This document shows, piece by piece, positions 54,132-63,944 of a stretch of DNA of 64,000 bases; within the stretch, counting starts at the first letter, position 1; each line of letters opens with the position of its first letter. The translations under genes were made by a program, and so were the position numbers. The notes under the pieces were generated by a model. It made no database searches. It was given only the letters and a program-made list of their open reading frames with translations, and was not told the origin of the DNA. The stretch is from NCBI RefSeq assembly GCF_011059185.1, contig NZ_JAALFE010000002.1, positions 62,001 through 126,000 of the forward strand, read 5' to 3'. Source of the stretch: Paragemmobacter kunshanensis. Lineage in GTDB: Bacteria > Pseudomonadota > Alphaproteobacteria > Rhodobacterales > Rhodobacteraceae.

Positions 54132-55179
54132 GTCAGACCTTTCGGAAGAGGGCGGGGCCACCCTGATCGTCGTCATCGGGCCAAACCCGCCTGACCGCCT
54201 TGATAAGGCGCTGGCCCGCGAGGTGCCAGAGGAAGCCGCGCTGTCGCGTTCGCGTCTGATGAAGATGATTGCCGATGGCGATGTGCTGAAGGGGGGGATG
54301 CCCCTCCTCGATCCCAAGGCGAAGGTTGCCGAAGGCGATGCCTTCACCCTGCGGCTTGCCCCGGCCGAAGACTATCACGCCCGGCCCGAGGATATCCCGC
54401 TGGTCATCCTTTACGAGGATGACGATCTGATCGTGATCGACAAGCCCGCAGGGATGGTTGTCCATCCCGCGCCCGGAACGCCCTCCGGCACGCTGGTCAA
54501 TGCCCTGCTGCATCATTGCGGCGATACGCTCTCCGGGATTGGCGGCGAAAAGCGGCCCGGGATCGTTCATCGCATCGACAAGGACACGACAGGGCTGCTG
54601 GTCGTGGCGAAATCCGATCGCGCCCATCACGGGCTGGCGCGGCAGTTCGAAACCCACAGCGTCAACCGCCACTACATCGCCCTTGTCCATGGCAGGCCGG
54701 ACGCGGCCGATCCGCGCCTGCGCGGCACGCGCGGGGTTACCTTCGAAGCGGGCGGCATCCTGCGCATCGCGACTGGCCTTGCCCGGCACAAGACCGACCG
54801 GCAGCGTCAGGCCGTGGTCTGGGATGGCGCGGGCCGCCATGCCGTGACCCGCGCCCGCGTGGTGGATTCCTTCGGCGGCGATGCCGCGGCCCTGGTGGAT
54901 TGCTGGCTGGAAACAGGGCGGACGCACCAGATCCGCGTGCATATGGCCCATGCGGGGCATGGCCTGATCGGAGATCAGACCTATGGCGGCCGCCGTCGCC
55001 TTTCGCCGGCGGCTGTCGGGCCGCTTGCGGCCGAACGGGGAAATGGCTTTCCCAGGCAGGCCCTGCATGCCGCGACGCTGGGCTTCGTTCACCCTGTCAC
55101 CGGCGAGGAGATGGAATTCGAAAGCCCGCTTCCGCCCGACATGGAAGATCTGGTGGAATGCCTGCGCGCGGCGCGCTGA
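54130..55179 (+). CDS. RluA-family pseudouridine synthase (RluD-like)
   Basis: The 349-residue enzyme isomerises uridine in rRNA. It has an N-terminal S4-like part (PPDRLDKALAREVPEEAALS, SRLMKMIADGDV) and the catalytic domain with nucleophile D150 in PGIVHRIDKDTTGLLVVAK, then LETGRTHQIRVHMAHAG. The length suits RluD (23S U1911/1915/1917), but RluC or a paralogue cannot be excluded. Start ATG 54130 interlocks with the start of the divergent gene, so its promoter must lie inside that gene. Confidence 0.92.
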   Translation: MSDLSEEGGATLIVVIGPNPPDRLDKALAREVPEEAALSRSRLMKMIADGDVLKGGMPLLDPKAKVAEGDAFTLRLAPAEDYHARPEDIPLVILYEDDDLIVIDKPAGMVVHPAPGTPSGTLVNALLHHCGDTLSGIGGEKRPGIVHRIDKDTTGLLVVAKSDRAHHGLARQFETHSVNRHYIALVHGRPDAADPRLRGTRGVTFEAGGILRIATGLARHKTDRQRQAVVWDGAGRHAVTRARVVDSFGGDAAALVDCWLETGRTHQIRVHMAHAGHGLIGDQTYGGRRRLSPAAVGPLAAERGNGFPRQALHAATLGFVHPVTGEEMEFESPLPPDMEDLVECLRAAR

Positions 55180-55358
55180 TGTCTTGAAACAATGGCTGAC
55201 ATGTGCGTGACCGCACCGAAACGCGCCTTTAACGAAGACGGAACATTTCCCACTTATCGTTGAACGGACCGGCAAACTTGCACAAGCAAGGCCGCATACC
55301 TAGATTTGACGGTTCCCGGAGGCTTGCTGAAGATCCGGGTCAGAACAGGGGGCACGAC

Positions 55359-56255
55359 ATGAGCACCTACCAGACACTTCCCGCACCAAGCCCGGAGCAG
55401 GGCCTTAACCGCTATCTTCAGGAAATCCGCAAGTTCCCGCTGCTGGAGCCGGAACAGGAATACATGCTGGCAAAGCGCTGGGTCGATCATCAGGACGCCG
55501 GCGCTGCGCACCAGCTTGTCACCTCGCATCTGCGCCTCGCGGCCAAGATCGCCATGGGCTATCGCGGCTATGGCCTGCCGCAGGCCGAAGTCATCTCTGA
55601 GGCGAATGTCGGCCTGATGCAGGCCGTGAAGCGGTTCGATCCCGAAAAGGGCTTCCGTCTGGCCACCTATGCCATGTGGTGGATCCGTGCCTCGATCCAG
55701 GAATACATCCTGCGCTCCTGGAGCCTTGTGAAACTCGGCACGACCTCGGCGCAGAAGAAGCTGTTCTTCAATCTGCGCAAGGCCAAGGCCAAGGTGGGCG
55801 CGCTGGAGGATGGCGATCTTCGCCCCGAGAATGTGGCCCAGATCGCCAAGGATCTCTCCGTCTCCGAAGACGAAGTCATCGACATGAACCGGCGTCTGTC
55901 TGGTTCCGATGCCTCGCTGAACGCGACCGTCGGTTCCGATGGGGAAGGGGCGACGCAGTGGCAGGACTGGCTGGAAGACGAAGACAGCGATCAGGCCGGC
56001 GCCTATGAGGAGCGTGACGAACTCGATACCCGCCGCGCGCTTCTGGTGCAGGCCATGGCCGTGCTGAACGAACGCGAGAAGGATATCCTGATGCAGCGTC
56101 GCCTTGCCGATACGCCCGTCACGCTTGAGGAACTTTCCGAAAGCTATGGTGTCAGCCGGGAACGGATCCGCCAGATCGAGGTGCGGGCCTTTGAAAAGCT
56201 GCAATCGAAGATGCGCGAACTCGCCCGTGGCAAGGGCATGGTGATCCCGGCCTGA
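55359..56255 (+). CDS. rpoH: RNA polymerase sigma-32 (heat-shock) factor
   Basis: RpoH directs transcription of chaperone and protease genes. The 298-residue protein has the RpoH-specific box QKKLFFNLRKAK at about residues 132-143, sigma region 2 (EANVGLMQAVKRFDPEKGFR, LATYAMWWIRASIQEYI) and region 4 (VTLEELSESYGVSRERIRQI). The start at 55359 gives MSTYQTLPAPSPEQGLNRYL; the frame is open upstream without homology. The 179-bp leader may hold regulatory RNA structure, as rpoH leaders often do, but none was resolved. A terminator follows. Confidence 0.96.
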   Translation: MSTYQTLPAPSPEQGLNRYLQEIRKFPLLEPEQEYMLAKRWVDHQDAGAAHQLVTSHLRLAAKIAMGYRGYGLPQAEVISEANVGLMQAVKRFDPEKGFRLATYAMWWIRASIQEYILRSWSLVKLGTTSAQKKLFFNLRKAKAKVGALEDGDLRPENVAQIAKDLSVSEDEVIDMNRRLSGSDASLNATVGSDGEGATQWQDWLEDEDSDQAGAYEERDELDTRRALLVQAMAVLNEREKDILMQRRLADTPVTLEELSESYGVSRERIRQIEVRAFEKLQSKMRELARGKGMVIPA

Positions 56256-56280
56256 ACTCCGCCGGATCAGGGATAAGCAG

Positions 56281-56312
56281 CGGCCCGCGCGCAATCGCGG
56301 GCCGTTTCTGTT
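56281..56312 (+). terminator. Intrinsic terminator after rpoH
   Basis: A 9-bp stem CGGCCCGCG / CGCGGGCCG (56281-56289 and 56296-56304) with a 6-base loop is followed by TTTCTGTT. Confidence 0.88.
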
Positions 56313-56405
56313 GGGCTGTCGGTTTCCTGAACAATTGGTTAACGTAAGTTAATTCTTTGGTGCCCCATTGTTCGTGATGCGGGCCAGTTCCCGGGACCCG
56401 CCTTG

Positions 56406-57221
56406 ATGAATGACTCGCCCAGTTTCGCCGCCTACCTGGAAAGCCCCTATCGCAGCCTGAAACACTCCTCCTATTTCCGGGTCTATGACACACTCTTCGG
56501 CCCCTATCGTGGCAGGGCCATCACCTTTGTCGAGGTTGGCATCCTCGGCGGGGGATCGCTGTTCATGTGGCGATCCTTCTTCGGCCCGCAGGCACGGATC
56601 ATCGGGGTCGATCTCAATCCGAATGCGCGGAAATGGGAAAAGGACGGGTTCGAGATCTTCATCGGGTCGCAATCCGACACCTCCTTCTGGCAGGATTTCG
56701 CCCGCAAGGTCGGCCCGGTGGATATCCTGCTCGATGATGGCGGCCATACCTATGCGCAACAGATCATCACGGTCGAATCCATGCTGGACTCGATCCGTGA
56801 CAAGGGGTTGCTGGTGGTCGAGGATACCCACACCTCCTACCTGCAAGGCTACGGGCCTGAAAAGTTTTCCTTCATGCGCTACAGCCAGAACCTGATCGAC
56901 CGGATCAACCGCCGATCCAGCCTCGTCAGCGACAGCCCGGCGGAACGGCGGATCTGGTCGGTCCAATGCTTTGAATCCATTGTGGCCTTTCACATCAACC
57001 GCCCCGAATCCGCGGCGCCCTCCGTCGTGACGACGAATGACAAGCCGGGAGACGACGCGCAGGATTTCCGCCATCGCGAAAGGCGCGATCCCAGGATCGT
57101 CACGGTGGCAAGGCCGCTTGTTCCGCTGCTTCGTCACCTGCCCGGGATCCGTCGGGCGGGTCGCTGGCTGCGCAACCGGGCGGAACTGCGCCGCTTCCGC
57201 ATCGACAGGTTCTTCCGCTGA
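56406..57221 (+). CDS. Class I SAM-dependent methyltransferase-like protein
   Basis: The 271-residue protein has a Rossmann-type core: VEVGILGGGSLFMWRSFFG (motif I), ARIIGVDLNPNARKWEKDG (acid ending motif II) and VDILLDDGGHTYAQQIITVE. This is the pattern of cephalosporin-hydroxylase/FkbM-like and macrolide-type small-molecule O-methyltransferases. The last 60 residues are basic and probably not part of the fold. The ATG at 56406 was preferred over TTG 56403. The substrate is unknown. It is preceded by an AT-rich stretch (56337-56356). Confidence 0.8.
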   Translation: MNDSPSFAAYLESPYRSLKHSSYFRVYDTLFGPYRGRAITFVEVGILGGGSLFMWRSFFGPQARIIGVDLNPNARKWEKDGFEIFIGSQSDTSFWQDFARKVGPVDILLDDGGHTYAQQIITVESMLDSIRDKGLLVVEDTHTSYLQGYGPEKFSFMRYSQNLIDRINRRSSLVSDSPAERRIWSVQCFESIVAFHINRPESAAPSVVTTNDKPGDDAQDFRHRERRDPRIVTVARPLVPLLRHLPGIRRAGRWLRNRAELRRFRIDRFFR

Positions 57222-57352
57222 AACCGGTGCATTTCGCCGGTCGCATCTTGGGCAGGCCGTGCCCGCGCCCATATTGTCGTCAGGATGCCGCGGTCAGGAC
57301 GGTTGCCTCGACTGGCCCGCAGAGGTAGACCGCAGCAAAGCTGGAGACCGAC

Positions 57353-58045
57353 ATGACGATGCTCGAAACCTTCATCAAGCCGATGCACAAGGAAGGCATC
57401 CGCTTCGTTGCAGCCTTCGCCGCGGCGACGGTCCTGCTTTTCCTGCTGTGGGAACCCCTCGGCTGGATCGGTCTGGGTCTGACGGTGTGGTGCTATTACT
57501 TCTTCCGCGACCCCCGGCGCGCCGTGCCGCAGAATGCGGGCCTGATGGTCAGCCCGGCGGATGGTGTCGTGTCGCTGATCGAACGGGCGGTGCCGCCGCC
57601 CGAACTGGGCATGGGGCCCGAACCGCTGATGCGGATTTCCGTCTTCATGTCGGTCTTCAACTGCCACGTGAACCGCGCACCCATCGCCGGGCGCATCTCG
57701 GAGATCAGCTATCGCCCGGGCAAGTTCCTGAATGCCTCGCTCGACAAGGCATCGGTGGACAACGAACGGAACTCGCTGCGCATCGACATGGCGGATGGGC
57801 GCTCCATCGCCGTTGTGCAGATCGCCGGGCTTGTGGCACGCCGCATTCTCTGCTTCGCGACCAAGGGTCAGGATGTGCGAACCGGGGAACGTTTCGGCCT
57901 CATCCGTTTCGGATCGCGTCTTGATGTCTATCTGCCCGAAGGCGTGGAACCGCAGGTGGCCCTTGGCCAGACCTGTGTCGCCGGGGAAACGGTGATCGCG
58001 ACGATCGGGCAAGACAGCCCGCAGCGCATGGCGAGGATGGAATGA
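57353..58045 (+). CDS. psd: Phosphatidylserine decarboxylase proenzyme
   Basis: The enzyme makes phosphatidylethanolamine from phosphatidylserine at the inner membrane, using a pyruvoyl group. The 230-residue short-form proenzyme has a hydrophobic N-terminal segment ([20 protein letters not shown]), MVSPADGVV and the self-cleavage Gly187-Ser188 in [12 protein letters not shown], which creates the pyruvoyl on the alpha chain. It overlaps pssA by 4 bases (ATGA). The two together turn CDP-diacylglycerol and serine into phosphatidylethanolamine. Confidence 0.95.
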   Translation: MTMLETFIKPMHKEGIRFVAAFAAATVLLFLLWEPLGWIGLGLTVWCYYFFRDPRRAVPQNAGLMVSPADGVVSLIERAVPPPELGMGPEPLMRISVFMSVFNCHVNRAPIAGRISEISYRPGKFLNASLDKASVDNERNSLRIDMADGRSIAVVQIAGLVARRILCFATKGQDVRTGERFGLIRFGSRLDVYLPEGVEPQVALGQTCVAGETVIATIGQDSPQRMARME

Positions 58046-58812
58046 ACCAGCCGCCCGAGGGTCAGCCGCGCCCGCGCCGCAAGGTGCATATCCTTCAGTT
58101 GCTGCCCAATCTCGTGTCGATCCTCGGCCTTTGTTCCGGACTGACCGCGATCCGCTTTGCCATCGACGGCCGCGTAGCCACGGCCATCGCCCTGATCGGT
58201 CTTGCGGCAGCGCTGGATGCGCTGGACGGGCGCCTTGCCCGCATGCTGAAATCCGAAAGCGCCATCGGCGCCGAACTCGACAGTCTTGGCGATTTCGTGA
58301 ATTTCGGGGTGACACCAGCCATCGTTCTCTACCTTTGGGGGCTGAAGGGCGAGGCCAGCCTCGGCTGGATCGCCGTCCTCATCTATGCGATCTGCTGCAT
58401 GTTGCGGCTGGCCCGGTTCAATGTCGGCAACAAGCGCAGCGATGGGGAGGAACCGGCCGAGCGTACCTCCTTCATCGGCGTTCCCTCGCCCGCCGGTGCC
58501 ATGCTTGTGCTGGCCCCCGTCTATCTCGCCTTCTGCTTCCCCGGGGATGTGCGGCTGCCGGCCGAGGCCGTCGCCATCTGGATGGTGGCCATGGGGGCGC
58601 TGATGATCAGCCGGATCCGCACACCCTCTCTCAAGCGCGTCACCTTCTATGCCGAGGACGCGCGCTATATCCTTGTTGCGCTTGTGGCCTTGTTTGCCGC
58701 GCTCTTCACCTATCCCTGGGTCACGCTTCTGTCACTTTCGCTGGCCTATCTGGCGGGGATCCTCTTTGTGGCGAGAGGGCAGCTTTTTGCGCTGTTCCGG
58801 AAGCAGGACTAG
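58042..58812 (+). CDS. pssA: CDP-diacylglycerol-serine O-phosphatidyltransferase
   Basis: The 256-residue integral membrane enzyme makes phosphatidylserine from CDP-diacylglycerol and serine. The CDP-alcohol phosphotransferase motif D-x2-DG-x2-AR-x8-G-x3-D-x3-D is seen in [18 protein letters not shown] followed by AELDSLGDF. Several transmembrane helices follow. It is the type-II (membrane) form. The start overlaps the psd stop, so it is translated from the same mRNA. Confidence 0.96.
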   Translation: MNQPPEGQPRPRRKVHILQLLPNLVSILGLCSGLTAIRFAIDGRVATAIALIGLAAALDALDGRLARMLKSESAIGAELDSLGDFVNFGVTPAIVLYLWGLKGEASLGWIAVLIYAICCMLRLARFNVGNKRSDGEEPAERTSFIGVPSPAGAMLVLAPVYLAFCFPGDVRLPAEAVAIWMVAMGALMISRIRTPSLKRVTFYAEDARYILVALVALFAALFTYPWVTLLSLSLAYLAGILFVARGQLFALFRKQD

Positions 58813-58880
58813 GGCGAAGACCGCTTGCACAGGCTGGCGCGCGCCCATAGCCTGCGGCTGTCACCAAAGGGAGAAGACCG

Positions 58881-59864
58881 ATGAAACCCGTCCGCTGGGG
58901 CGTGCTGGGCAACGCCAAATTCGCCCGCGATCACATGGCACCGGCCATCCATATGGCCGAGAATGCCGAACTGGCCGCGCTGGGCACGTCAAACCCCGGA
59001 TCGGCAAAGGGGTGGGATTTCTGCCCCGGCCTGAAGCAGATGAGCTATGAGGATCTTCTCGCCGATCCATCGATCGACGCGATCTATATTCCGCTGCCCA
59101 ATCACATGCATGTGGAATGGACGCTGAAGGTTCTGGCGGCGGGCAAGCATGTCCTGACCGAGAAGCCGATCTCGATGACCGCCGAAGAGATCGACATCCT
59201 CATCGCCGAACGCGACAGGACCGGGCTTCTCGCGGCCGAGGCCTACATGATCGTCCACCATCCGCAATGGCAGCGCGCGCGCGATCTGGTGCAGGGTGGG
59301 GCGATCGGCAAGTTGCTGCATGTGGACGCCTTTTTCAGCTACAACAATGCCGACGAACTGCAGAACATCCGCAACCGGCCGGAAACCGGCGGCGGCGGCA
59401 TCCGGGATATCGGTGTCTACACCTATGGATCGGCCCGGTTCGTGACGGGGGGCGAGGCGCGCGATCTTTCCTGCCGGATGATCCGCGAGAATGGCGTCGA
59501 TGTCTGGGCACAGGTGGATGCGATGATCGAGGGCCCCCTGGGCCGGGCCACCTATATCGCCATGACGTCGATGCGGATGCAGAACCGGCAGGAAGTCACC
59601 TTCCATGGCGACAAGGGCCTTCTGAAGGTGGCGCATGGGCCGTTCAACGCGAACCTCTTCGCCGAGGCGCGGATCGAACTGCACCGTGATCAGACCGTTA
59701 CCAGCGAACGCTGGCCCGCGGCAAATCACTACAAGCTGCAGGTCGAGAATTTCGGGAAAAGCATCAGGACCGGGGCTACCTATCCCTGCCCGCTGGAATT
59801 CACCCGCGGAACGCAGGAAATGATCGACCGCGCCTTCGAAACCGCGCGCGAGATTTCCTGGTAA
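58881..59864 (+). CDS. Gfo/Idh/MocA-family oxidoreductase
   Basis: The 327-residue NAD(P)-dependent enzyme has an N-terminal Rossmann domain (WGVLGNAKFARDHMAPAIHM, then IYIPLPNHMHVEWTLKVLAA) and the catalytic-type motif GKHVLTEKPISMTAEE with its Lys. The C-terminal domain contains GGGGIRDIGVYTYGSARFVT. Members oxidise sugar alcohols, myo-inositol or sugar-like compounds, but the substrate is not known. GGGAGAAG sits just before the ATG. It is a single gene 68 bp after pssA. Confidence 0.92.
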   Translation: MKPVRWGVLGNAKFARDHMAPAIHMAENAELAALGTSNPGSAKGWDFCPGLKQMSYEDLLADPSIDAIYIPLPNHMHVEWTLKVLAAGKHVLTEKPISMTAEEIDILIAERDRTGLLAAEAYMIVHHPQWQRARDLVQGGAIGKLLHVDAFFSYNNADELQNIRNRPETGGGGIRDIGVYTYGSARFVTGGEARDLSCRMIRENGVDVWAQVDAMIEGPLGRATYIAMTSMRMQNRQEVTFHGDKGLLKVAHGPFNANLFAEARIELHRDQTVTSERWPAANHYKLQVENFGKSIRTGATYPCPLEFTRGTQEMIDRAFETAREISW

Positions 59865-60037
59865 CGCCATCCTCCCCTGCATGGGCGGCCCTTGTCGCCC
59901 ATGCATTTGGCCGTCTGGCCTCTCGACCCGCGCCCGACTGGGGCTATTTCCCTCCCTCGATCCCGCGATGCGCTAAGACAGCGCCCCGACATGCCGTTCC
60001 CTATCCCGGGGGTCTGTGGTCCACGGGGGGCGAAGGT

Positions 60038-60412
60038 ATGAAGACAAGACGAAACATGATCCTGGTTGCAGCGGAAAGGGATCTGCGCCTGCTGGTATCC
60101 GAAGGCCAGGGGCTGGGGGTGACCGAGGTCCGCCACATTCGGGCGGCAGACCTCGATCGCCAACCCGGAAACACCGAAAGAAGCCGCCTCGCCCGCTTTC
60201 CAAAGCTGATCGCGGATCTGGTCGAGATGGAATGGCGCAAGGGCGGTTATGACCGGCTTACGCTGGTTGCGGGAACACAGATGCTTTGCGCCATGCGGCA
60301 GGAACTGCCCGACAGATTGCGCGACAGGGTGGCGACGGTCCTTGACCGGGATCTGATCAACCATCCGCTGCGCGATATCGCCGGGCAGCTGCAGGCCGCC
60401 CAGGCGATCTGA
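60038..60412 (+). CDS. Host-attachment (baeRF-type) family protein
   Basis: The 124-residue protein fits the family named for a plant/host-attachment protein: MILVAAERDLRLLV at the start, YDRLTLVAGTQMLCAMRQEL in the middle and VATVLDRDLINHPLRDIAGQ at the end. These correspond to the release-factor-1-like fold. It is slightly shorter than usual (about 140) and its N-terminal substrate loop is compact. The name is historical; attachment is not shown here. A short GAAGG site precedes the ATG. It converges with the oligopeptidase gene. Confidence 0.82.
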   Translation: MKTRRNMILVAAERDLRLLVSEGQGLGVTEVRHIRAADLDRQPGNTERSRLARFPKLIADLVEMEWRKGGYDRLTLVAGTQMLCAMRQELPDRLRDRVATVLDRDLINHPLRDIAGQLQAAQAI

Positions 60413-60428
60413 CGCTGGTGGGGGCCTC

Positions 60429-62255
60429 TCAGGCCTCCATCGCTTCCAATTCGTCGATGAAGCCTGCGATCATCGACAGGCCCTTGTCCCAGAACTTCGG
60501 ATCGCTGGCATCCAGACCGAAGGGTGCCAGCAGGTCCTTGTGATGCTTCGATCCGCCTGCCGACAGCATCTCGAAGTATTTTTCCTGGAACCCGGGCAGC
60601 CCATCCGCGTAAGCCGCATAAAGCGCATTCACCAGACCATCGCCAAAGGCATAGGCATAGACGTAGAAGGGCGAATGCACGAAATGCGGGATATAGGCCC
60701 AGAAGGTTTCGTATCCGTCCATGAATTCGAAGGCATCGCCAAGGGATTGGGCCTGCACGCTCATCCACAGGGCATTGATGTCGTCCGGGGTCAGTTCCCC
60801 TTCGCGACGCGCGGCGTGAAGCTTGCATTCGAAATCGTAGAAGGCGATCTGGCGGACGACCGTGTTGATCATGTCTTCAACCTTGCCAGCCAGCAGGGTC
60901 TTGCGTTCAGCGGGGGTCTTGGCCCCGTCCAGCAATTTGCGGAAAGTCAGCATCTCGCCGAAGACACTCGCCGTCTCGGCAAGGGTGAGCGGGGTCGATG
61001 ACAGAAGCTCCCCCTGCTTTGCCGCCAGAACCTGATGCACACCATGGCCCAGTTCATGGGCAAGCGTCATGACATCGCGGGGTTTGCCCAGATAGTTCAG
61101 CATCACATAGGGATGCACGGTCGACACCGTGGGATGGGCAAAGGCCCCGGGCGCCTTGCCCGGCTTCACGCCTGCATCAATCCAGCCCTTTTCGAAGAAG
61201 GGCCGGGCCAGATCGGCCATCTTCGGATCAAAGGCCGAATAGGCATTCATCACCATGTCCCTGGCGCTATCCCAATCCACCGATTTGGGGGTCTCGATCG
61301 GCAGCGGTGCATTCCGGTCCCAGATCTGCAGTTTCTCAAGGCCCATCCACTTTGCCTTCAGGCGGTAATAGCGGTGCGACAGCTTCGGATAGGCGGCAAC
61401 GACGGCGTTGCGCAGCGCCTCGACCACTTCGGGCTCCACATGATTGGACAGGTGCCGCCCGGTCTGGGGGCTGGGCATCTTGCGCCAGCGATCCTCGACT
61501 TCCTTCTCCTTGGCCAGGGTATTGTGGATGCGGGCGAACAGCTTGATGTTGCGGTCAAAGACCCCGGCCAGCGCCTGCGCTGCCGCCTTGCGCCGATTGC
61601 GATCCGTGTCGGTCAGCAGGTTCAGCGTGGCTTCGAGGTTCAGTTCCTCGTCCTCGCCTTCCACGGTGAACATCAATCCGGCCATGGTTTCATCGAACAG
61701 CTTGTTCCATGCGCTTGCACCGACCACCGAATTGTCATGCAGGAACTTCTCAAGCTCGTCCGAAAGCTGATAGGGGCGCATCGCCCGCATGCGATCAAAA
61801 ACCGGCTTGTAGCGCGCCAGATCCGCATTTGCCTGCAGAAGGCGGTTCAGGTGATCTTCTTCCAGACGGTTGAACTCAAGGCTGAAGAAGACCAGCGGGG
61901 TCGTGAAGGTGGTGATCCGGTCCTGCGCATCGGCCATGAACTTGGCGCGGTCGCTGTCCATCGTGTTCTGGTAATAGCGCAGTCCCGCATAGGACATGAT
62001 GCGCCCGGCAGCCACGTCGATCCGTTCATAGGCAAGCACGCATTCCAGCATCGCCCCGGCATCAAGGGATGCAAGCCTGCCCTCGTAGCTGGCCGCGAAA
62101 TCTGCACATGCCTTTTCAAGCCAGGCCATGTCACGTTTGAATTCGGCGCAATCGGGGCTGGAATAGAGATCGGACAGATCCCATTCCGGCAACTTTCCAA
62201 GCCCGCCACCAGAGGCGTTCGCGTCATGGACGGGGCGGGGCAGGGGAAGCGTCAT
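60429..62255 (-). CDS. pepF: Oligoendopeptidase F (M3 family)
   Basis: The 608-residue zinc metallopeptidase cleaves oligopeptides in the cytoplasm. The catalytic helix is TLAHELGHGVHQVLA, with HEXXH; the third zinc ligand, a Glu, lies in LAETASVFGEML. The N-terminal half is the helical M3 domain (RIMSYAGLRYYQNTMDSDRA). The start at 62255 follows GAGG. The downstream neighbour, about 90 bp away on the same strand, is the DNA ligase, but no link is shown. Confidence 0.95.
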   Translation of the reverse strand: MTLPLPRPVHDANASGGGLGKLPEWDLSDLYSSPDCAEFKRDMAWLEKACADFAASYEGRLASLDAGAMLECVLAYERIDVAAGRIMSYAGLRYYQNTMDSDRAKFMADAQDRITTFTTPLVFFSLEFNRLEEDHLNRLLQANADLARYKPVFDRMRAMRPYQLSDELEKFLHDNSVVGASAWNKLFDETMAGLMFTVEGEDEELNLEATLNLLTDTDRNRRKAAAQALAGVFDRNIKLFARIHNTLAKEKEVEDRWRKMPSPQTGRHLSNHVEPEVVEALRNAVVAAYPKLSHRYYRLKAKWMGLEKLQIWDRNAPLPIETPKSVDWDSARDMVMNAYSAFDPKMADLARPFFEKGWIDAGVKPGKAPGAFAHPTVSTVHPYVMLNYLGKPRDVMTLAHELGHGVHQVLAAKQGELLSSTPLTLAETASVFGEMLTFRKLLDGAKTPAERKTLLAGKVEDMINTVVRQIAFYDFECKLHAARREGELTPDDINALWMSVQAQSLGDAFEFMDGYETFWAYIPHFVHSPFYVYAYAFGDGLVNALYAAYADGLPGFQEKYFEMLSAGGSKHHKDLLAPFGLDASDPKFWDKGLSMIAGFIDELEAMEA

Positions 62256-62345
62256 CTTGAACCTCGTTGCACATTGCTGCCTTCCATCTAGGGCTGGCAA
62301 CCGGGAAGGTGCAAGGGACAGAGGCCCATTTTGCCGTGAAGCCTG

Positions 62346-63944
62346 TCACGCCTGCGCCCGGGCCAGCAACTGGCGCAGGTTCTCCATCGTGTCGATCTCG
62401 GACAGGGGCTTGTCCTTTCGCCAGCGGATCATGCGCGGAAACCGCAGGGCGATCCCCGATTTGTGCCGCGGGCTTTCCTGAATGCCTTCGAAGCCGATCT
62501 CGAACACCAGTTCCGGCGTGACGCGCCGGACGGGGCCAAAGCGTTCGAGGGTGTTCTTCTGAACCCAGCGGGTGATCTCAGCAAACTCTGCATCCGTCAG
62601 CCCGGAATAGGCCTTTGCAAAGGGCACCAGGCTTTCTCCGTCACGCAGGGCGAAGGTGAAATCGGTGAAGAGATTGGCCCTTCGTCCGTGCCCCGCCTGC
62701 GCATAGATCATCACGGCATCCACCGACCACGGATCCAGCTTCCATTTCCACCATTCGCCCCGTTTCCTGCCGTTATGATACGGGGATTGCACCTGCTTCA
62801 GCATCACCCCTTCGGCGCGGAACTGGCGCGCGCTGCGGCGCAGATGATCAAGCTCTTCCCAATTGGAAAAGGGCAGGGCGGGCGAAATGCCCAAGGGCAA
62901 GGTCGGGGACAAACCCGCGACAAGCGATTGAAGCCTTGCGCGACGCTCCATCAGGGGGGCGGTGCGGATATCCTTCCCCCCGGTCTCAAGCAGATCATAG
63001 GCGATGAACCGCGCCGGTGCTTCGGCCAGGATCCGCCGCGTCACGGATTTGCGCCCGATCCGCCGCTGCAGCGCGCTGAAGGCCATCGGCAAGTCTGCCT
63101 CGTGATCCCAGACCACCACCTCGCCATCCAGCGCCGTGCCAGAGGGCAGAAAGTCGGCAAGCATGGCGAATTCCGGGAAGCGGTCGGTGATCAGTTCTTC
63201 CCCCCGCGACCAAAGCGCAAGCAGACCATCGCGGTGGATCAGTTGGCCACGAATGCCATCCCATTTCCATTCGGCCGTCCACAGCGACGGCGCGCCCAGG
63301 ATTTCAGGCGTTTTTTCCAAACCTGAGGCCAAGGCAAAGGGATAGGGGCGGGTATCGGCGCGGGAATCCCCATCTCCGATCAGGTGGTCAAAGCTGGTGG
63401 CGGCTGGCGTCCAGTCGCCCATCAGCCGGTGGGCGAGCGTGCCCTCGTCCATTCCCGTGGCTTCGGCCAGGGCCCGCGTCACCAGGCCACGACTGACGCC
63501 GACGCGGAAGCCGCCGGTGATCAGTTTGTTGAAGACAAGCCTTTCCATCGGGCCAAGCCGATCCCAGGCATCAAGGATCGCTGCCTTGCGGTGATCATCG
63601 TCCATGCCGGACAGAGCAGCAAGTTCGCGCATGGCACTTGCCAAAGCCGGTGGATCAACCGCCTTGCCCGCGGGCAGGATCAGGGCGATGGTTTCGGCAA
63701 GGTCGCCCACCATCGCATAGCTTTCCTCGAACAGCCAAAGCGGCACCTGCGCCTTTTCGGCGGCCCACGCTCGCAACTCCGTGCTGCGGACGCTGCGCCT
63801 TGGCCGTTTGCCCGACAAAAGCGCGATCGCCCAGACGCGGTCTTCCCCGGGCGCGCTGCGAAGGTAGTCGGCAAGGGCCGCCACCTTGGCCGAGGTCTTT
63901 GTCGTGCCGTCGAGCGTGGCGAAGAGCGCGGCGAAGCGGTTCAT
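62346..63944 (-). CDS. ATP-dependent DNA ligase of the cisplatin damage-response type
   Basis: The 532-residue ligase seals nicks using ATP. The adenylated lysine is K227 in EWKWDGIRGQL (KxDGxR motif), with ligase motifs LDGEVVVWD and VMLKQVQSPY and the OB-domain end LVFEIGFEGIQESPRHKSGI. An N-terminal domain of about 200 residues precedes the core, as in the LigC-like ligases that go with an Lhr-like helicase, an exonuclease and an endonuclease. Its ATG overlaps the TGA of the next upstream gene, whose tail reads STEFGEDMAEAAE. Confidence 0.9.
   Translation of the reverse strand: MNRFAALFATLDGTTKTSAKVAALADYLRSAPGEDRVWAIALLSGKRPRRSVRSTELRAWAAEKAQVPLWLFEESYAMVGDLAETIALILPAGKAVDPPALASAMRELAALSGMDDDHRKAAILDAWDRLGPMERLVFNKLITGGFRVGVSRGLVTRALAEATGMDEGTLAHRLMGDWTPAATSFDHLIGDGDSRADTRPYPFALASGLEKTPEILGAPSLWTAEWKWDGIRGQLIHRDGLLALWSRGEELITDRFPEFAMLADFLPSGTALDGEVVVWDHEADLPMAFSALQRRIGRKSVTRRILAEAPARFIAYDLLETGGKDIRTAPLMERRARLQSLVAGLSPTLPLGISPALPFSNWEELDHLRRSARQFRAEGVMLKQVQSPYHNGRKRGEWWKWKLDPWSVDAVMIYAQAGHGRRANLFTDFTFALRDGESLVPFAKAYSGLTDAEFAEITRWVQKNTLERFGPVRRVTPELVFEIGFEGIQESPRHKSGIALRFPRMIRWRKDKPLSEIDTMENLRQLLARAQA

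Noticed and set aside
56339-56352. TTAA-CGTAAG-TTAA, resembling a CtrA box before the methyltransferase-like gene.
   Set aside because: The spacing is 6 rather than the 7 of the full CtrA site, and AT-rich matches arise by chance.
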